38,551 nucleotides of DNA from Anaerolineales bacterium (GCA_013360875.1 JABWAU010000022.1:1-38551); one strand, 5' to 3'. Numbered from the stretch's first letter, positions 1 through 7,245 are shown. Notes: generated by a model not told the origin, from the sequence alone. Numbers and translations are program-made.

Positions 1-37
1 CCCAAATCGTTGGAAGAACTTTCTTTTTCTTCTTCAT
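1..37 (-). CDS. N-terminus of an unknown basic protein, cut by window edge
   Basis: Reading leftwards from an ATG at 35-37, the first twelve codons give MKKKKKVLPTIW and then run off the window. An AAAGGA ribosome-binding site sits six bases upstream (44-49), and a TATAAT hexamer lies at 62-67 on the same strand. That combination supports a real gene start rather than a chance ATG. The lysine-rich start would fit a membrane-anchored or secreted protein or a nucleic-acid binder, but nothing more can be said from twelve residues. It is divergent from the riboflavin genes. Confidence 0.55.
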   Translation of the reverse strand, partial: MKKKKKVLPTIW

Positions 38-43
38 CGTTTA

Positions 44-67
44 TCCTTTGTTGGCTCAGTTATTATA
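44..67 (-). promoter_or_regulatory. -10 box and ribosome-binding site of the left-edge gene
   Basis: TATAAT occupies 62-67 on the minus strand and AAAGGA occupies 44-49. The expected transcript start near 55 gives a leader of about 18 bases. No convincing -35 hexamer is visible at the usual distance. Confidence 0.45.
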
Positions 68-70
68 TGC

Positions 71-250
71 TCTCAAAGGGTTTTGAGATAATTTCTTAGG
101 GTCTGACTTTTCAGACACTTTCTAAAGGTCTTTCTCGCAAAACAGACGCTGAATTTGCAAGAAAGACCTTTAGGGTCTTGCCTGAGCAGTTACGAAAAAA
201 ACGAAGAGACTATCGCCTTAAAGGTGACAGTCGCTTTTCATGAAAGCGTT
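71..250. repeat. Cluster of hairpins in the divergent intergenic region
   Basis: Several inverted repeats follow each other. TCTCAAA/TTTGAGA lies at 71-77 and 82-88. GTCTGA/TCAGAC lies at 101-106 and 111-116. The largest has 20-base arms at 122-141 and 154-173 that match at 19 of 20 positions. An imperfect hairpin spans about 208-232 and a six-base stem surrounds 234-248. The region is clearly more AT-rich than the genes beside it. Repeat-derived DNA or RNA structure in the leader of either neighbour are both possible. No FMN riboswitch consensus is seen, and no convincing gene lies in 38-297. Confidence 0.6.
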
Positions 251-297
251 GACATTGACAATCCGTTTTGAAGACATTGAACGTACAATTAAAAGAT

Positions 298-987
298 ATG
301 AACCGTCCCTTCGTTTTCATCAATGTGGCGATGACCGCCGACGGCAAGATAGACACCTTCGCGCGCAAGGGCGCGGCGATCTCGTCCCAGCGCGACAAGG
401 AACGCGTGGACAAATTGCGCGCCGAATCCGACGCGGTGATGGTGGGCGGCAGGACGCTCCTCGACGAAGATCCAAAACTGACCGTCAAATCCGAATCGCT
501 GCGCGCGGAAAGGGTCGCACGCGGACTTCCGCCGAATCCCATCAAAGTGGGGATCGTCACGAACGCGGAGATCGAAACTCATTCGAAATTCTTACGCGAG
601 GGCGGCGGGCGCGTCGTAATATTCACGACACATCGGACATCTAATGAGCAACTCGCGTCCCTCCGTTCGCAAAACGTGGAGATGTTTGTCCACGAAGGCG
701 AACGCGTGGATTTGAGAAAAACGATGCGCACCCTCCACGAACTTGGAATCAATCGTCTGATGGTCGAAGGCGGAGCGACGCTCAACTTCGAATTGCTCAG
801 GCTCGGGCTCGTGGACGAAATCTCAGCCTACGTCGCGCCGATGATCTTCGGGGGGAAAAACGCCCCGACGATGGCGGCAGGTTCCGGATTGGAAAGAGGC
901 GAAGCGGTCCCGTTGAAGTTGATCCGCGCGGAAAACTGGGAGGACGGCGGTGTGTTATTACATTACAAAGTGGAGAGAGTATTATGA
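298..987 (+). CDS. Riboflavin-pathway pyrimidine reductase (RibD C-terminal type)
   Basis: A 229-residue protein of the RibD C-terminal / dihydrofolate-reductase-like fold, expected to reduce the ribosylaminopyrimidine phosphate to its ribitylamino form with NAD(P)H. The N-terminus has the family's NVAMTADGKID strand, then DAVMVGGRTLLDEDPKLT with the NADPH-binding residues, and later LMVEGGATLNFELL near residue 160. The deaminase domain of bifunctional RibD is absent, so it resembles the stand-alone archaeal-type reductase. I chose the ATG at 298 because the homologous sequence begins there. A TTG at 268 would add ten unlike residues. A TACAAT at 284-289 could be a -10 box giving a very short leader. 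The stop overlaps the ribA start, so the two are translationally coupled. The substrate order (before or after deamination) cannot be told. Confidence 0.85.
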   Translation: MNRPFVFINVAMTADGKIDTFARKGAAISSQRDKERVDKLRAESDAVMVGGRTLLDEDPKLTVKSESLRAERVARGLPPNPIKVGIVTNAEIETHSKFLREGGGRVVIFTTHRTSNEQLASLRSQNVEMFVHEGERVDLRKTMRTLHELGINRLMVEGGATLNFELLRLGLVDEISAYVAPMIFGGKNAPTMAAGSGLERGEAVPLKLIRAENWEDGGVLLHYKVERVL

Positions 988-1742
988 CGACAACCATGCA
1001 CGAAAAATTCGACCTGCTTCTCGAGCAGGATCCCGATCACGAATGTCCGGGCTTGGGCAGAGATAAGATCTGTGTCCGTATCGTGGCAATGGCGGAACTG
1101 CCCACGCGCTTCGGCGATTTTCACATCGTCGCGTTCGAAAACAACCGCGATGGAAAGGAACATGTCGCCATCACCAAAGGCGACGTGATCGGCGCGAGCG
1201 ACGTGCCGGTGCGCTTGCATTCGGAATGCCTGACCGGCGACGCGCTCGGCTCGCTGCGCTGCGACTGCCGCGACCAACTCGAAGCCGCACTCACAGCCAT
1301 TGGAAAGATGGAAAGGGGAATGGTGTTATATTTGCGCCAGGAGGGGCGCGGCATCGGCCTCACCAACAAGGTCCGCGCCTACAGTTTGCAGGATGACGGG
1401 CTGGATACGGTCGAGGCGAACCACGCGCTCGGCTTCCGCGACGACGAACGCGATTACGCCGTCGCTGCGCACATGCTCATGTCGCTCAAGATCGAGTCCA
1501 TCCAGTTGATGACCAATAACCCGAAGAAGATCGCGCAACTCACGCAATACGGCATCAACGTCACGCGGCGCATCCCGCACATCATGGAAGCCAACGAGTA
1601 CAACAGGTTCTACCTGCAAACCAAAGCCGCCAAGTCGGGCCACCTGATTGACTTCCGCGGCAGGGAACACCTGCTCGAACAATCCGACCGTCCCTTCATC
1701 GAGGGCATGACGGAGGAACAGGCAATCGCCATACAGGAGTGA
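984..1742 (+). CDS. ribA: GTP cyclohydrolase II
   Basis: Opens the GTP imidazole ring and releases formate and pyrophosphate, the first committed step of riboflavin synthesis. Zinc ligands are visible as Cys82, Cys93 and Cys95 in SECLTGDALGSLRCDC, followed by the GTP-binding and catalytic RQEGRGIGL at 118-126 and the MTNNPKK segment near 176. At 252 residues it is longer than the E. coli enzyme, mainly through an N-terminal extension of about 25-30 residues before the first conserved strand; an internal ATG at 996 would shorten this only slightly. No RibB (dihydroxybutanone phosphate synthase) domain is fused, unlike many bacterial RibBA proteins. The start overlaps the upstream reductase by four bases. 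Confidence 0.93.
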   Translation: MTTTMHEKFDLLLEQDPDHECPGLGRDKICVRIVAMAELPTRFGDFHIVAFENNRDGKEHVAITKGDVIGASDVPVRLHSECLTGDALGSLRCDCRDQLEAALTAIGKMERGMVLYLRQEGRGIGLTNKVRAYSLQDDGLDTVEANHALGFRDDERDYAVAAHMLMSLKIESIQLMTNNPKKIAQLTQYGINVTRRIPHIMEANEYNRFYLQTKAAKSGHLIDFRGREHLLEQSDRPFIEGMTEEQAIAIQE

Positions 1743-1744
1743 CC

Positions 1745-2419
1745 ATGCAAAAAACAGCAGTCATCACCGGCGCGACCGGCGCGTTGGGAAGTCTCACCGC
1801 CAAAACGTTCGCCGAAATGGGCGTCTCACTGGCATTGCTGGATAAAGACCGAAGCAAATTGGATTCCCTGGTTGGGGAACTGAATCTCCCCGAGGACAGA
1901 CTCCTCGCCTCGGTCATTGACCTGCGCGATGGAGGGGCGGTTCGGGACTCAGCCGAGGCTGTCGCGAACAAATTCGGCAATGTCCACGCCCTGATCCACC
2001 TCGTCGGCGGATGGGTCGGCGGCAAAACCATTCCCGAATCGTCCGATGAGGACTTGACCTTCATGCTCAACCAGCACGTGTGGACGACGTTCCATTTGTT
2101 CCGCGCCTTCGCGCCTAAACTCGCCGCCAGCAGATGGGGACGCGTGATCGCGGTCTCCGCCTCGACGGTGGCGAACCCGCCCGGCAAGTCCGGCCCCTAT
2201 ACCGCCGCAAAAGCCGCGCAGGAAAACCTCGTCCTCTCGCTCGCCGCGGAATTGAAGGAGAGCGGCGTCACCGCGAACATCATTCAAGTGCGCGCCATTG
2301 ATGTGGACGGTTCCCGCAAAGGCACCGGCACGACGCCGCAGGTGATCGTCGCCGCGATGCAATATTTATTTTCCGACCAGGCGGGCAAGGTCAACGGCGC
2401 GAGGATACCGTTGTATTAG
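1745..2419 (+). CDS. Short-chain dehydrogenase/reductase
   Basis: A 224-residue NAD(P)-dependent oxidoreductase of the SDR family. The N-terminal TGATGALG (residues 8-15) is the nucleotide-binding glycine motif. The active site is visible as VSAST (Ser near 138-140) and YTAAK (Tyr152, Lys156). The ATG at 1745 follows a CAGGAG ribosome-binding site that overlaps the end of ribA, so it is probably the third gene of the riboflavin transcript; a GTG at 1739 lacks such spacing. Length and motifs resemble FabG-like reductases, but the substrate is unknown. An involvement in flavin metabolism is only suggested by position. A hairpin at 2457-2489 follows. Confidence 0.85.
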   Translation: MQKTAVITGATGALGSLTAKTFAEMGVSLALLDKDRSKLDSLVGELNLPEDRLLASVIDLRDGGAVRDSAEAVANKFGNVHALIHLVGGWVGGKTIPESSDEDLTFMLNQHVWTTFHLFRAFAPKLAASRWGRVIAVSASTVANPPGKSGPYTAAKAAQENLVLSLAAELKESGVTANIIQVRAIDVDGSRKGTGTTPQVIVAAMQYLFSDQAGKVNGARIPLY

Positions 2420-2456
2420 TGGCGTAATACGACTTTCAAATCGCGACCCAAAACAA

Positions 2457-2489
2457 AGACCTCCGAATTTTTCAAAAACCCGGAGGTCT
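2457..2489. terminator. Hairpin between convergent genes
   Basis: Nine-base arms AGACCTCCG (2457-2465) and CGGAGGTCT (2481-2489) enclose a 15-base loop with T-rich and A-rich runs. It lies between the convergent SDR gene and the glycosyltransferase gene and probably ends transcription from both sides, although the U-tract is poor. Confidence 0.55.
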
Positions 2490-2493
2490 GAAT

Positions 2494-3642
2494 TCACAAC
2501 CCTAGCATTTCCCCAATCGTTCTTGCAATCGTTCTTGCGGCTTCGGGTCTGCCGGCGCGGCGGCAGTTTTCGATCACTTTTTGCCGTTCGGCAGGACGTG
2601 AGATCCAACGCGTCAACGCGCGGACGACCTCCTGCGGTGTCGGCGCCCATACTCCCGCCCCCTCCTCCTGCACGAAAGTCACGTTCCCATCCTCCTGACC
2701 GGGCAACTTGGAATACAGGATGATCGGCAATTCGGCGTTGAGCGCCTCGGCAATCGTGCCGGGACCGGCTTTGGTCACAATGAAATCAGCGGCGCGCATG
2801 AAGTCCGGCATGTCGCGCGTGAAGCCGTAGATGAGGACGGGGTTCTCCCACTTGCGCGCCTCGAGAGTCGCTTTCAGTTTTTGATTCCGCCCGCAAACGA
2901 TGACCAGGCTCAGGTCAAGACCCGAAGCGTCTATTTCGTAGGCAGTCTTCGCCAGCGGACCCATCCCCTCTCCGCCGCCTACCATCAAGACGACAGGTTT
3001 GTCCACAGTCCAGCCGAGTTTTTTGCGAAGCGTGCTTTTTCGTCCGATTGGTTTGCAGTATTTATCAGCAACAGGGAGTCCAACAACTCGAACTTTTTCA
3101 GGGGGCATTTTGTATTTGAGGGCACGCTGGCGCGCGTTCTCGGTGGGGACGAGGATCAGGTCGGCGCGGTTGTCGTACCAAAGCGCGTGGGTGGTGACCA
3201 TATCCGTGACGACGTTGATGAAGGGCGGGCGGTTGGCGCCGAGCGCCTTGAGCGCGAACGAATTCGCGAAGGGATGAACCGTGACGATGAGGTCGGCGGG
3301 GTGGCTCTGCACGAGCGTTTTCGCCGCGTGCCGCGCGATGGGCCACATGGTGGTTGTGATGGCGCGCGCCTGCGGACGCCCGTCGGTGGCGTGGAAACTG
3401 GCGCTCCACAACTGCGGCGCCTTGACCATGTGCGGATACCAGTCCGGCATCTTGTTGAAGGGACGCGGCGCGTAATCCTTGAAGAAGTCCACCATTTCGG
3501 TGGTGACCCTGTTTTTGTATTCGAGATGGATGGCTTCGATGATGGCTTCCGCCGCGGAGCGATGCCCGCCGCCGGTGTCGGAGAAGTAGAAGACGACGTG
3601 CGGTTTTTTAGAGGTCGGTTTTTGGGTTGCTTTGTTGTTCAT
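2494..3642 (-). CDS. MGDG-synthase/MurG-like glycosyltransferase
   Basis: A 382-residue GT28-superfamily glycosyltransferase resembling monogalactosyldiacylglycerol synthases and processive diacylglycerol glucosyltransferases. The N-terminal FYFSDTGGGHRSAAEAI (from residue 18) is the acceptor-domain glycine loop of that family. The C-terminal half carries VVLMVGGGEGMG and KAGPGTIAEALNAELPIIL, the nucleotide-sugar binding region. A lipid head-group glycosylation role at the inner face of the membrane is the likely job, but donor and acceptor cannot be read from sequence. I place the start at 3642, where the homologous sequence begins; upstream codons are DUF951 sequence in another frame. The gene overlaps the end of the DUF951 gene by 35 bases, implying coupled translation. 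Confidence 0.85.
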   Translation of the reverse strand: MNNKATQKPTSKKPHVVFYFSDTGGGHRSAAEAIIEAIHLEYKNRVTTEMVDFFKDYAPRPFNKMPDWYPHMVKAPQLWSASFHATDGRPQARAITTTMWPIARHAAKTLVQSHPADLIVTVHPFANSFALKALGANRPPFINVVTDMVTTHALWYDNRADLILVPTENARQRALKYKMPPEKVRVVGLPVADKYCKPIGRKSTLRKKLGWTVDKPVVLMVGGGEGMGPLAKTAYEIDASGLDLSLVIVCGRNQKLKATLEARKWENPVLIYGFTRDMPDFMRAADFIVTKAGPGTIAEALNAELPIILYSKLPGQEDGNVTFVQEEGAGVWAPTPQEVVRALTRWISRPAERQKVIENCRRAGRPEAARTIARTIGEMLGL

Positions 3643-3832
3643 TCTCGCGCTTGGTGAGGTTGGCTTTGAGACGTTTGGCAAGTTCCCGCCGCGTGAGCAT
3701 GACGCGCCTGCCGCACCCCAGACATTCCAGTCCGATGTCCGCGCCGAGGCGGGTGACGATCCATTCATAGGAGCCGCACGGGTGTTGTTTGCGCAGGCGC
3801 AGGCGGTCGTTGAGTTGCAGGTCGGGGAGCAT
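3608..3832 (-). CDS. DUF951 family small protein
   Basis: A 74-residue protein matching the small DUF951 family: a basic strand NDRLRLRKQHPCGSYEW followed by a Cys pair in LECLGCGRRVMLTRREL. The conserved cysteines (one in HPCG, two in CLGC) suggest a metal-binding or nucleic-acid-binding mini-domain, but the function is unknown. The start is set at the ATG at 3830-3832, where the family sequence begins; codons further upstream lie in tandem repeat DNA and look non-coding. Its 3' end overlaps the following glycosyltransferase gene by 35 bases. Confidence 0.75.
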   Translation of the reverse strand: MLPDLQLNDRLRLRKQHPCGSYEWIVTRLGADIGLECLGCGRRVMLTRRELAKRLKANLTKRENEQQSNPKTDL

Positions 3833-3849
3833 GGTATGTAGTGGGCAGT

Positions 3850-3891
3850 GATCAGTTATCAGTGAGCGGTTATTAGTGAGCAGTGAGCGAT
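3850..3891. repeat. Three degenerate 14-bp tandem units
   Basis: Consecutive 14-base units at 3850-3863, 3864-3877 and 3878-3891 begin GATCAGTTATCAGT and then diverge. The same unit type occurs, better preserved, at 12647-12688. Both copies lie just upstream of a minus-strand start codon. Confidence 0.7.
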
Positions 3892-3956
3892 GAGCATTAT
3901 AAAATGAATCGTGATAAACTACGGGGCGAGAAATCACGGGAAGCCGGGAAGGGAAC

Positions 3957-4508
3957 ATGCCTCAACGCCAAACCTATTCTGTGGAGATCGCCGGTCTGAA
4001 ACGCGACCTGCGCCTGTTCGAGATCAAGCCGGGCTTGAAGATCGCCATTTTGAACATCCTGGGCGATACGGAATTAGTGCAAGCCTGCGCGAAGGAACTG
4101 GCGCTCAAACTCAAGGAGGTCGAGTACGACGCGCTGGTCACCGCGGAGGCGAAATCCATTCCGCTGGCGCACGCATTGTCCGTGGAGACTAGAAAGCCGT
4201 ATGTGGTTCTTCGCAAAGCGTACAAGCCGTACATGGGCGACGCGCTCAAAGCCGAGACGTTGTCCATCACCACGGGCCAGCCGCAGATACTGATATTGGA
4301 CGAAAAGGACGTGGAGATGATGAAGGGGAAACGGGTCGTCATCCTGGACGATGTGATCAGCACCGGCTCCACTCTGCAGGGGATGAGGATGATCCTTGAT
4401 AAGGTCGGCGCGCATGTGGTGAAGGAGGCGGCGATCTTCACCGAAGGCGACCGCGCGCAATGGATGCACATCATTTCACTGGGACATTTGCCGCTGTTTA
4501 CGGAGTGA
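3957..4508 (+). CDS. Phosphoribosyltransferase (adenine PRT-like)
   Basis: A 183-residue type I phosphoribosyltransferase. The PRPP-binding loop is clear as VVILDDVISTGST (residues 127-139), preceded by a beta-hairpin hood region with VVLRKAYKPYMGDAL. Overall length and the N-terminal strand order match adenine phosphoribosyltransferase and related regulators such as XPRT/PurR-like enzymes. The base specificity cannot be fixed by eye. A GGGAAGGGAAC ribosome-binding region lies directly before the ATG. The gene stands alone, divergent from DUF951, and ends at a strong terminator at 4526-4564. Confidence 0.85.
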   Translation: MPQRQTYSVEIAGLKRDLRLFEIKPGLKIAILNILGDTELVQACAKELALKLKEVEYDALVTAEAKSIPLAHALSVETRKPYVVLRKAYKPYMGDALKAETLSITTGQPQILILDEKDVEMMKGKRVVILDDVISTGSTLQGMRMILDKVGAHVVKEAAIFTEGDRAQWMHIISLGHLPLFTE

Positions 4509-4525
4509 GGGGCGGTAGACAGGTG

Positions 4526-4564
4526 AAACGGCTGGAGGTGTCATGCAACCTTCAGCCGTTTTTC
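4526..4564 (+). terminator. Rho-independent terminator
   Basis: Fourteen-base arms (4526-4539 and 4548-4561) pair with a single G-U and enclose an eight-base loop, followed by a T run at 4559-4563. It lies 18 bases after the phosphoribosyltransferase stop. Confidence 0.8.
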
Positions 4565-4574
4565 ATATCTACCA

Positions 4575-4615
4575 TCTACTTGTGTACTTGTCTGCTTGTT
4601 TACCTCTCTACTTTT
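4575..4615. repeat. Degenerate short repeat rich in CTTGT units
   Basis: Between the terminator and the end of the GIY-YIG gene the sequence repeats ACTTGT-like words with a period of about 8-10 bases (ACTTGTGT, ACTTGTCTG, CTTGTTTAC). It resembles decayed tandem repeat DNA. Its right end runs into the last codons of the GIY-YIG gene. Confidence 0.35.
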
Positions 4616-4874
4616 CCATTTGCCCTCTTCCCACCCTCGCCAACTTCCTCTTCCCCTCGCGTCCCATTCTCTTGATCGCCATCTCTCTCTTCATCGCGCT
4701 TTTGCGATCCGCTTGTTCCTCCACGTACACCAGTTTGACCGGCAGGCGTGTGCGCGTATATCTTGCCCCGCGTCCCTTGTTGTGGACCTCGACTCGTTTT
4801 TCGGGGTCAATTGCCCAGCCGGTGTAATACGTCCCGTCGGCGCATTCGACGATGTAGCAGTAGCACTTGGTCAC
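4608..4874 (-). CDS. GIY-YIG domain protein (UPF0213-like)
   Basis: An 88-residue single-domain GIY-YIG protein. The YIVE and YTGW segments (residues 7-20) are the family's two-strand motif, with the catalytic-type Arg near 27 and Glu near 64 (MKREMAIKRM). Such short proteins (YhbQ/YazA type) are nuclease-fold proteins with uncertain cellular role, perhaps DNA repair. The start is a GTG at 4872-4874 whose bases overlap the TGA of the upstream tyrA-like gene (GTGA), so the two are one operon. The C-terminal end is basic and extends into a degenerate repeat. Confidence 0.83.
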   Translation of the reverse strand: MTKCYCYIVECADGTYYTGWAIDPEKRVEVHNKGRGARYTRTRLPVKLVYVEEQADRKSAMKREMAIKRMGREGKRKLARVGRGQMEK

Positions 4875-5869
4875 TTGCGTTTTTTTGCGCGTTCCCCAAA
4901 GGCTGTGCCGAAGAACATCCGGTTCATGCGTTCGCTGAAGGAGGGCGTGTCAATTCTCTGTGCCTCCCTGTTCAACCATTCGGCTCCGTGACGTTCCTCG
5001 AACCAGCGGACGCGACCGTCCCAGGCGTTCTCGAGACGCGCGCCGAGCGCGTCGCGGTCACCGGCTTCGATCGCGTCGCGGAGTTGAACGAGCGAAGCGA
5101 TGTAGGAATTGAGCAGGCGCACTGTGTTCTCGCGGGTTTCCAGCGAGACATCGCGCAGGGACACCGCGTCATCGTGATAGGCAAACCCCGACGTGACAGC
5201 CGCAAAGGGGCGGGCGGCGAGTTTTTTGGCTTCCAGCCAGCCGGGATGGTCGAGCGTGGCGTCCAACAGCGCGGCGGCAATGAGTTGCGGAAGGACGTGC
5301 ACCTTTCCCAGCAGACCGTCTGCTTCCGTGGTATCCATCAGCAGGGGGAGGGAACCCAGTAATGCGACAAAGTCCGTTGCAAGTTTGAAGACGTTTTCCG
5401 GTATCCCGTGCGGCGCAGTGACGACCGTCACGCCTCTTTCGAACAGGTCGGCGCGCGCCGCCTTGACGCCGTACTCGATGCTGTGCAGGAGATCGGGATG
5501 AATGGACGGGAAGAGACCCACATAAAACCGTCCCTGGGGGATCAGTTCATTCGCCCACGCGGCAACCGTCCCCTTGGCGGGCGCCGTATCGAGGATCAGG
5601 GTCCCCTCCTGTAGGTCGGGCGCGATCACTTCCAGCGTCTCGCGCACCTCCGCAAGCGGCAGGGCAAGGATCACGATGCGAGCCTCGCGCACAGAATCGG
5701 GAAGGTTGTATTTGAAAGTGTCCACCGCGCCGGCCTCCTGGGCGGCTTTGGCTGAGCGCGCGTCCTTATCGTGTCCGACGAGATGAACGTCCGCGTTGCG
5801 CGCTTTCAGGGCAAGCCCGATCGAAGCGCCGATTTGTCCGAGACCGATGATCGTGATTTGTACTGGCAT
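4871..5869 (-). CDS. tyrA: Prephenate dehydrogenase-like protein
   Basis: A 332-residue protein with an N-terminal NAD(P)-binding fold (IIGLGQIGASIGLAL, glycines at 9-14) and a helical C-terminal domain as in TyrA, which oxidatively decarboxylates prephenate or arogenate towards tyrosine. The region where TyrA enzymes have a HPMAG/HPIAG-type motif reads IHPDLLHSIEYG (His124), and the later SHLPH-like segment reads HVLPQ. The key His is kept but its surroundings are changed, so either a diverged TyrA or a relative with another substrate is possible. No other aromatic-pathway gene is in the window. An AGGATTCC leader and a -10 box at 5900-5905 precede it. Confidence 0.7.
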   Translation of the reverse strand: MPVQITIIGLGQIGASIGLALKARNADVHLVGHDKDARSAKAAQEAGAVDTFKYNLPDSVREARIVILALPLAEVRETLEVIAPDLQEGTLILDTAPAKGTVAAWANELIPQGRFYVGLFPSIHPDLLHSIEYGVKAARADLFERGVTVVTAPHGIPENVFKLATDFVALLGSLPLLMDTTEADGLLGKVHVLPQLIAAALLDATLDHPGWLEAKKLAARPFAAVTSGFAYHDDAVSLRDVSLETRENTVRLLNSYIASLVQLRDAIEAGDRDALGARLENAWDGRVRWFEERHGAEWLNREAQRIDTPSFSERMNRMFFGTAFGERAKKRK

Positions 5870-5899
5870 GGAATCCTCGCAAAATGATTTGGCGCGGTT

Positions 5900-5905
5900 A
5901 TTATA
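5900..5905 (-). promoter_or_regulatory. -10 box for the tyrA-like gene
   Basis: TATAAT on the minus strand, about 30 bases upstream of the tyrA-like start, giving a leader of roughly 25 bases with a GAGG ribosome-binding site. No clear -35 hexamer is seen. Confidence 0.45.
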
Positions 5906-5928
5906 GCGAATGTCCCCATTAAATGCGA

Positions 5929-5953
5929 GAACCGCGGACGCCGACCGCGGTTC
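5929..5953. repeat. GC-rich hairpin in a 350-base gene-free interval
   Basis: Nine-base arms GAACCGCGG (5929-5937) and CCGCGGTTC (5945-5953) enclose seven bases. There is no T-run on either side, so it is not a standard terminator. The interval 5870-6219 holds this hairpin, an AAAAGGAGGAG stretch near 5959 that is not followed by a start codon, the candidate promoter at 6090 and the nested palindrome at 6125-6203. I see no gene in it. Confidence 0.55.
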
Positions 5954-6089
5954 CCTTACAAAAGGAGGAGAAGAGAAATCACCTTACTGCATCTAATTTA
6001 TCACAACGGCTCAGAAAGCGCTTGACGTAAAACCTACGATTACCCTACGATTGTTCGACAACTTTCGGCAGTGTAAGGGCAGGAGGGTG

Positions 6090-6095
6090 TATAAT
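6090..6095 (+). promoter_or_regulatory. Candidate -10 box for the ABC exporter operon
   Basis: TATAAT at 6090-6095, preceded directly by GTG. It is the best promoter-like hexamer upstream of the exporter genes. No good -35 hexamer stands at 16-18 bases. The transcript leader would contain the nested palindrome at 6125-6203. Confidence 0.45.
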
Positions 6096-6124
6096 AGAAC
6101 AAATTTTCCAGATAAGAGGTTTTA

Positions 6125-6203
6125 CAGGAATCGTGAAACGGAATCTGCAAGTTCTACTTGCAGGCTCACGCGATAAACCAGAAGTAGAACTTCTGGATTC
6201 CTG
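6125..6203. repeat. Nested palindromic element in the exporter leader
   Basis: Outer arms CAGGAATC (6125-6132) and GATTCCTG (6196-6203) enclose two perfect hairpins, each with an eight-base stem and three-base loop: CTGCAAGT/ACTTGCAG (6145-6163) and CCAGAAGT/ACTTCTGG (6078 bases into the line, at 6178-6196). A related palindrome starting GGAATCCAGAAG occurs at 28088-28142, which argues for a dispersed repeat family. Confidence 0.7.
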
Positions 6204-6219
6204 ATTGTAGAGGAGAGAA

Positions 6220-7245
6220 ATGTCCAACCACGCGATCGAAACAAAAGATCTGGGGCGCATCTACAAGATCCGCGGCAATAAAAAAGAGAAGCGAATCCGC
6301 AAGGAACTGATCGCTCTCCAGGATGTGAACCTGACGGTGGAACGCGGCGAACTGTTCGGACTTTTAGGACCGAACGGCGCGGGCAAAACGACCCTGATCA
6401 AGATCCTGACCACGCTTCTCGCGCCGACCTCGGGCTGGGCGCGCGTTGCCTCCCACGACGTGATCCAACACCCGAGCCTGGTCCGCCCGCTCATCAACAT
6501 GGTCTCCGGCGGAGAGTCGTCGGGCTACGGTCTGCTGACCGTGCGCGAGAACCTATGGATGTTCTCGCAGTTCTACGGCATGCCCTCGAAGGAAGCCAAC
6601 CAGCGCATCGTTGACCTGTTGAAGATGGTCGGACTGGAGGACCGTTTGCACACGAAGTCCTCCGATCTTTCGACCGGTCTGCGGCAGAAGATGAACATCG
6701 TGCGCGGCTTCCTGACCGACCCCGAAGTGCTCTTCCTCGACGAGCCGACGCTCGGATTGGACGTGGGCGCGGCGCGCGACGTCCGCAGGCTGATCCGCGG
6801 TTGGGTGGACGCGAACAAATCCCGCACGCTGTTGTTGACCACGCATTACATGGTGGAAGCCGAGGAGTTGTGCGACCGCGTGGCGATCATCAACAAGGGA
6901 CGCGTGCTCGCCTGCGATACGCCCGCCAACCTGAAACGTAATTTGCAGCGCGACGCCATCTTCGAGATCGAGACCAGTCCGCTCAACGGGTTGACTTCGC
7001 AAATGCTGCAGGACCAGCCCGAAGTTCGGAAAGCCGCGTTGAGCGACATCGAAGGCGGCGCAAGGCTGGAGTTGATCCTTCAGGAGGAGTCCGCGCTGGC
7101 GAGCGTCATCAATATCCTCACGCAAAAGGAGGTCAAGGTCAGGCGTTTGAGCAAACGCGAGCCGACGCTCGAGGACGTTTTCATGGACCTGGTCGGTCAG
7201 AAGATGGAGGACGTGGAAAAAGAGGAGGCTCCCCATGCAGACTGA
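6220..7245 (+). CDS. ABC exporter ATP-binding protein
   Basis: A 341-residue ABC ATPase of the drug/antibiotic or polysaccharide exporter type. Visible motifs are Walker A GPNGAGKT (50-57), signature LSTGLRQK (150-157), Walker B VLFLDEP (170-176) and the H-loop in LLLTTHYMVEAEEL (His209). A C-terminal extension of about 100 residues after the nucleotide-binding domain matches the DUF4162-like tail of such exporters. AGGAGAG precedes the ATG. The gene overlaps the downstream permease by eleven bases, so one transcript encodes the ATPase and both permeases. The substrate is unknown. Confidence 0.92.
   Translation: MSNHAIETKDLGRIYKIRGNKKEKRIRKELIALQDVNLTVERGELFGLLGPNGAGKTTLIKILTTLLAPTSGWARVASHDVIQHPSLVRPLINMVSGGESSGYGLLTVRENLWMFSQFYGMPSKEANQRIVDLLKMVGLEDRLHTKSSDLSTGLRQKMNIVRGFLTDPEVLFLDEPTLGLDVGAARDVRRLIRGWVDANKSRTLLLTTHYMVEAEELCDRVAIINKGRVLACDTPANLKRNLQRDAIFEIETSPLNGLTSQMLQDQPEVRKAALSDIEGGARLELILQEESALASVINILTQKEVKVRRLSKREPTLEDVFMDLVGQKMEDVEKEEAPHAD

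Noticed and set aside
249-289. TTGACA pair with TACAAT as a standard promoter
   Set aside because: The spacing from either TTGACA to TACAAT is 23 or more bases, too long for a normal promoter.
1-297. FMN riboswitch upstream of the riboflavin genes
   Set aside because: I looked for the conserved RFN element words and found none; the hairpins present do not match its layout.
268-297. TTG start for the pyrimidine reductase
   Set aside because: The ten extra residues are not part of the family and no ribosome-binding site precedes the TTG.
4509-4520. GGCGGTAG as an ops element
   Set aside because: It follows a phosphoribosyltransferase gene far from the glycan cluster and is most likely chance.
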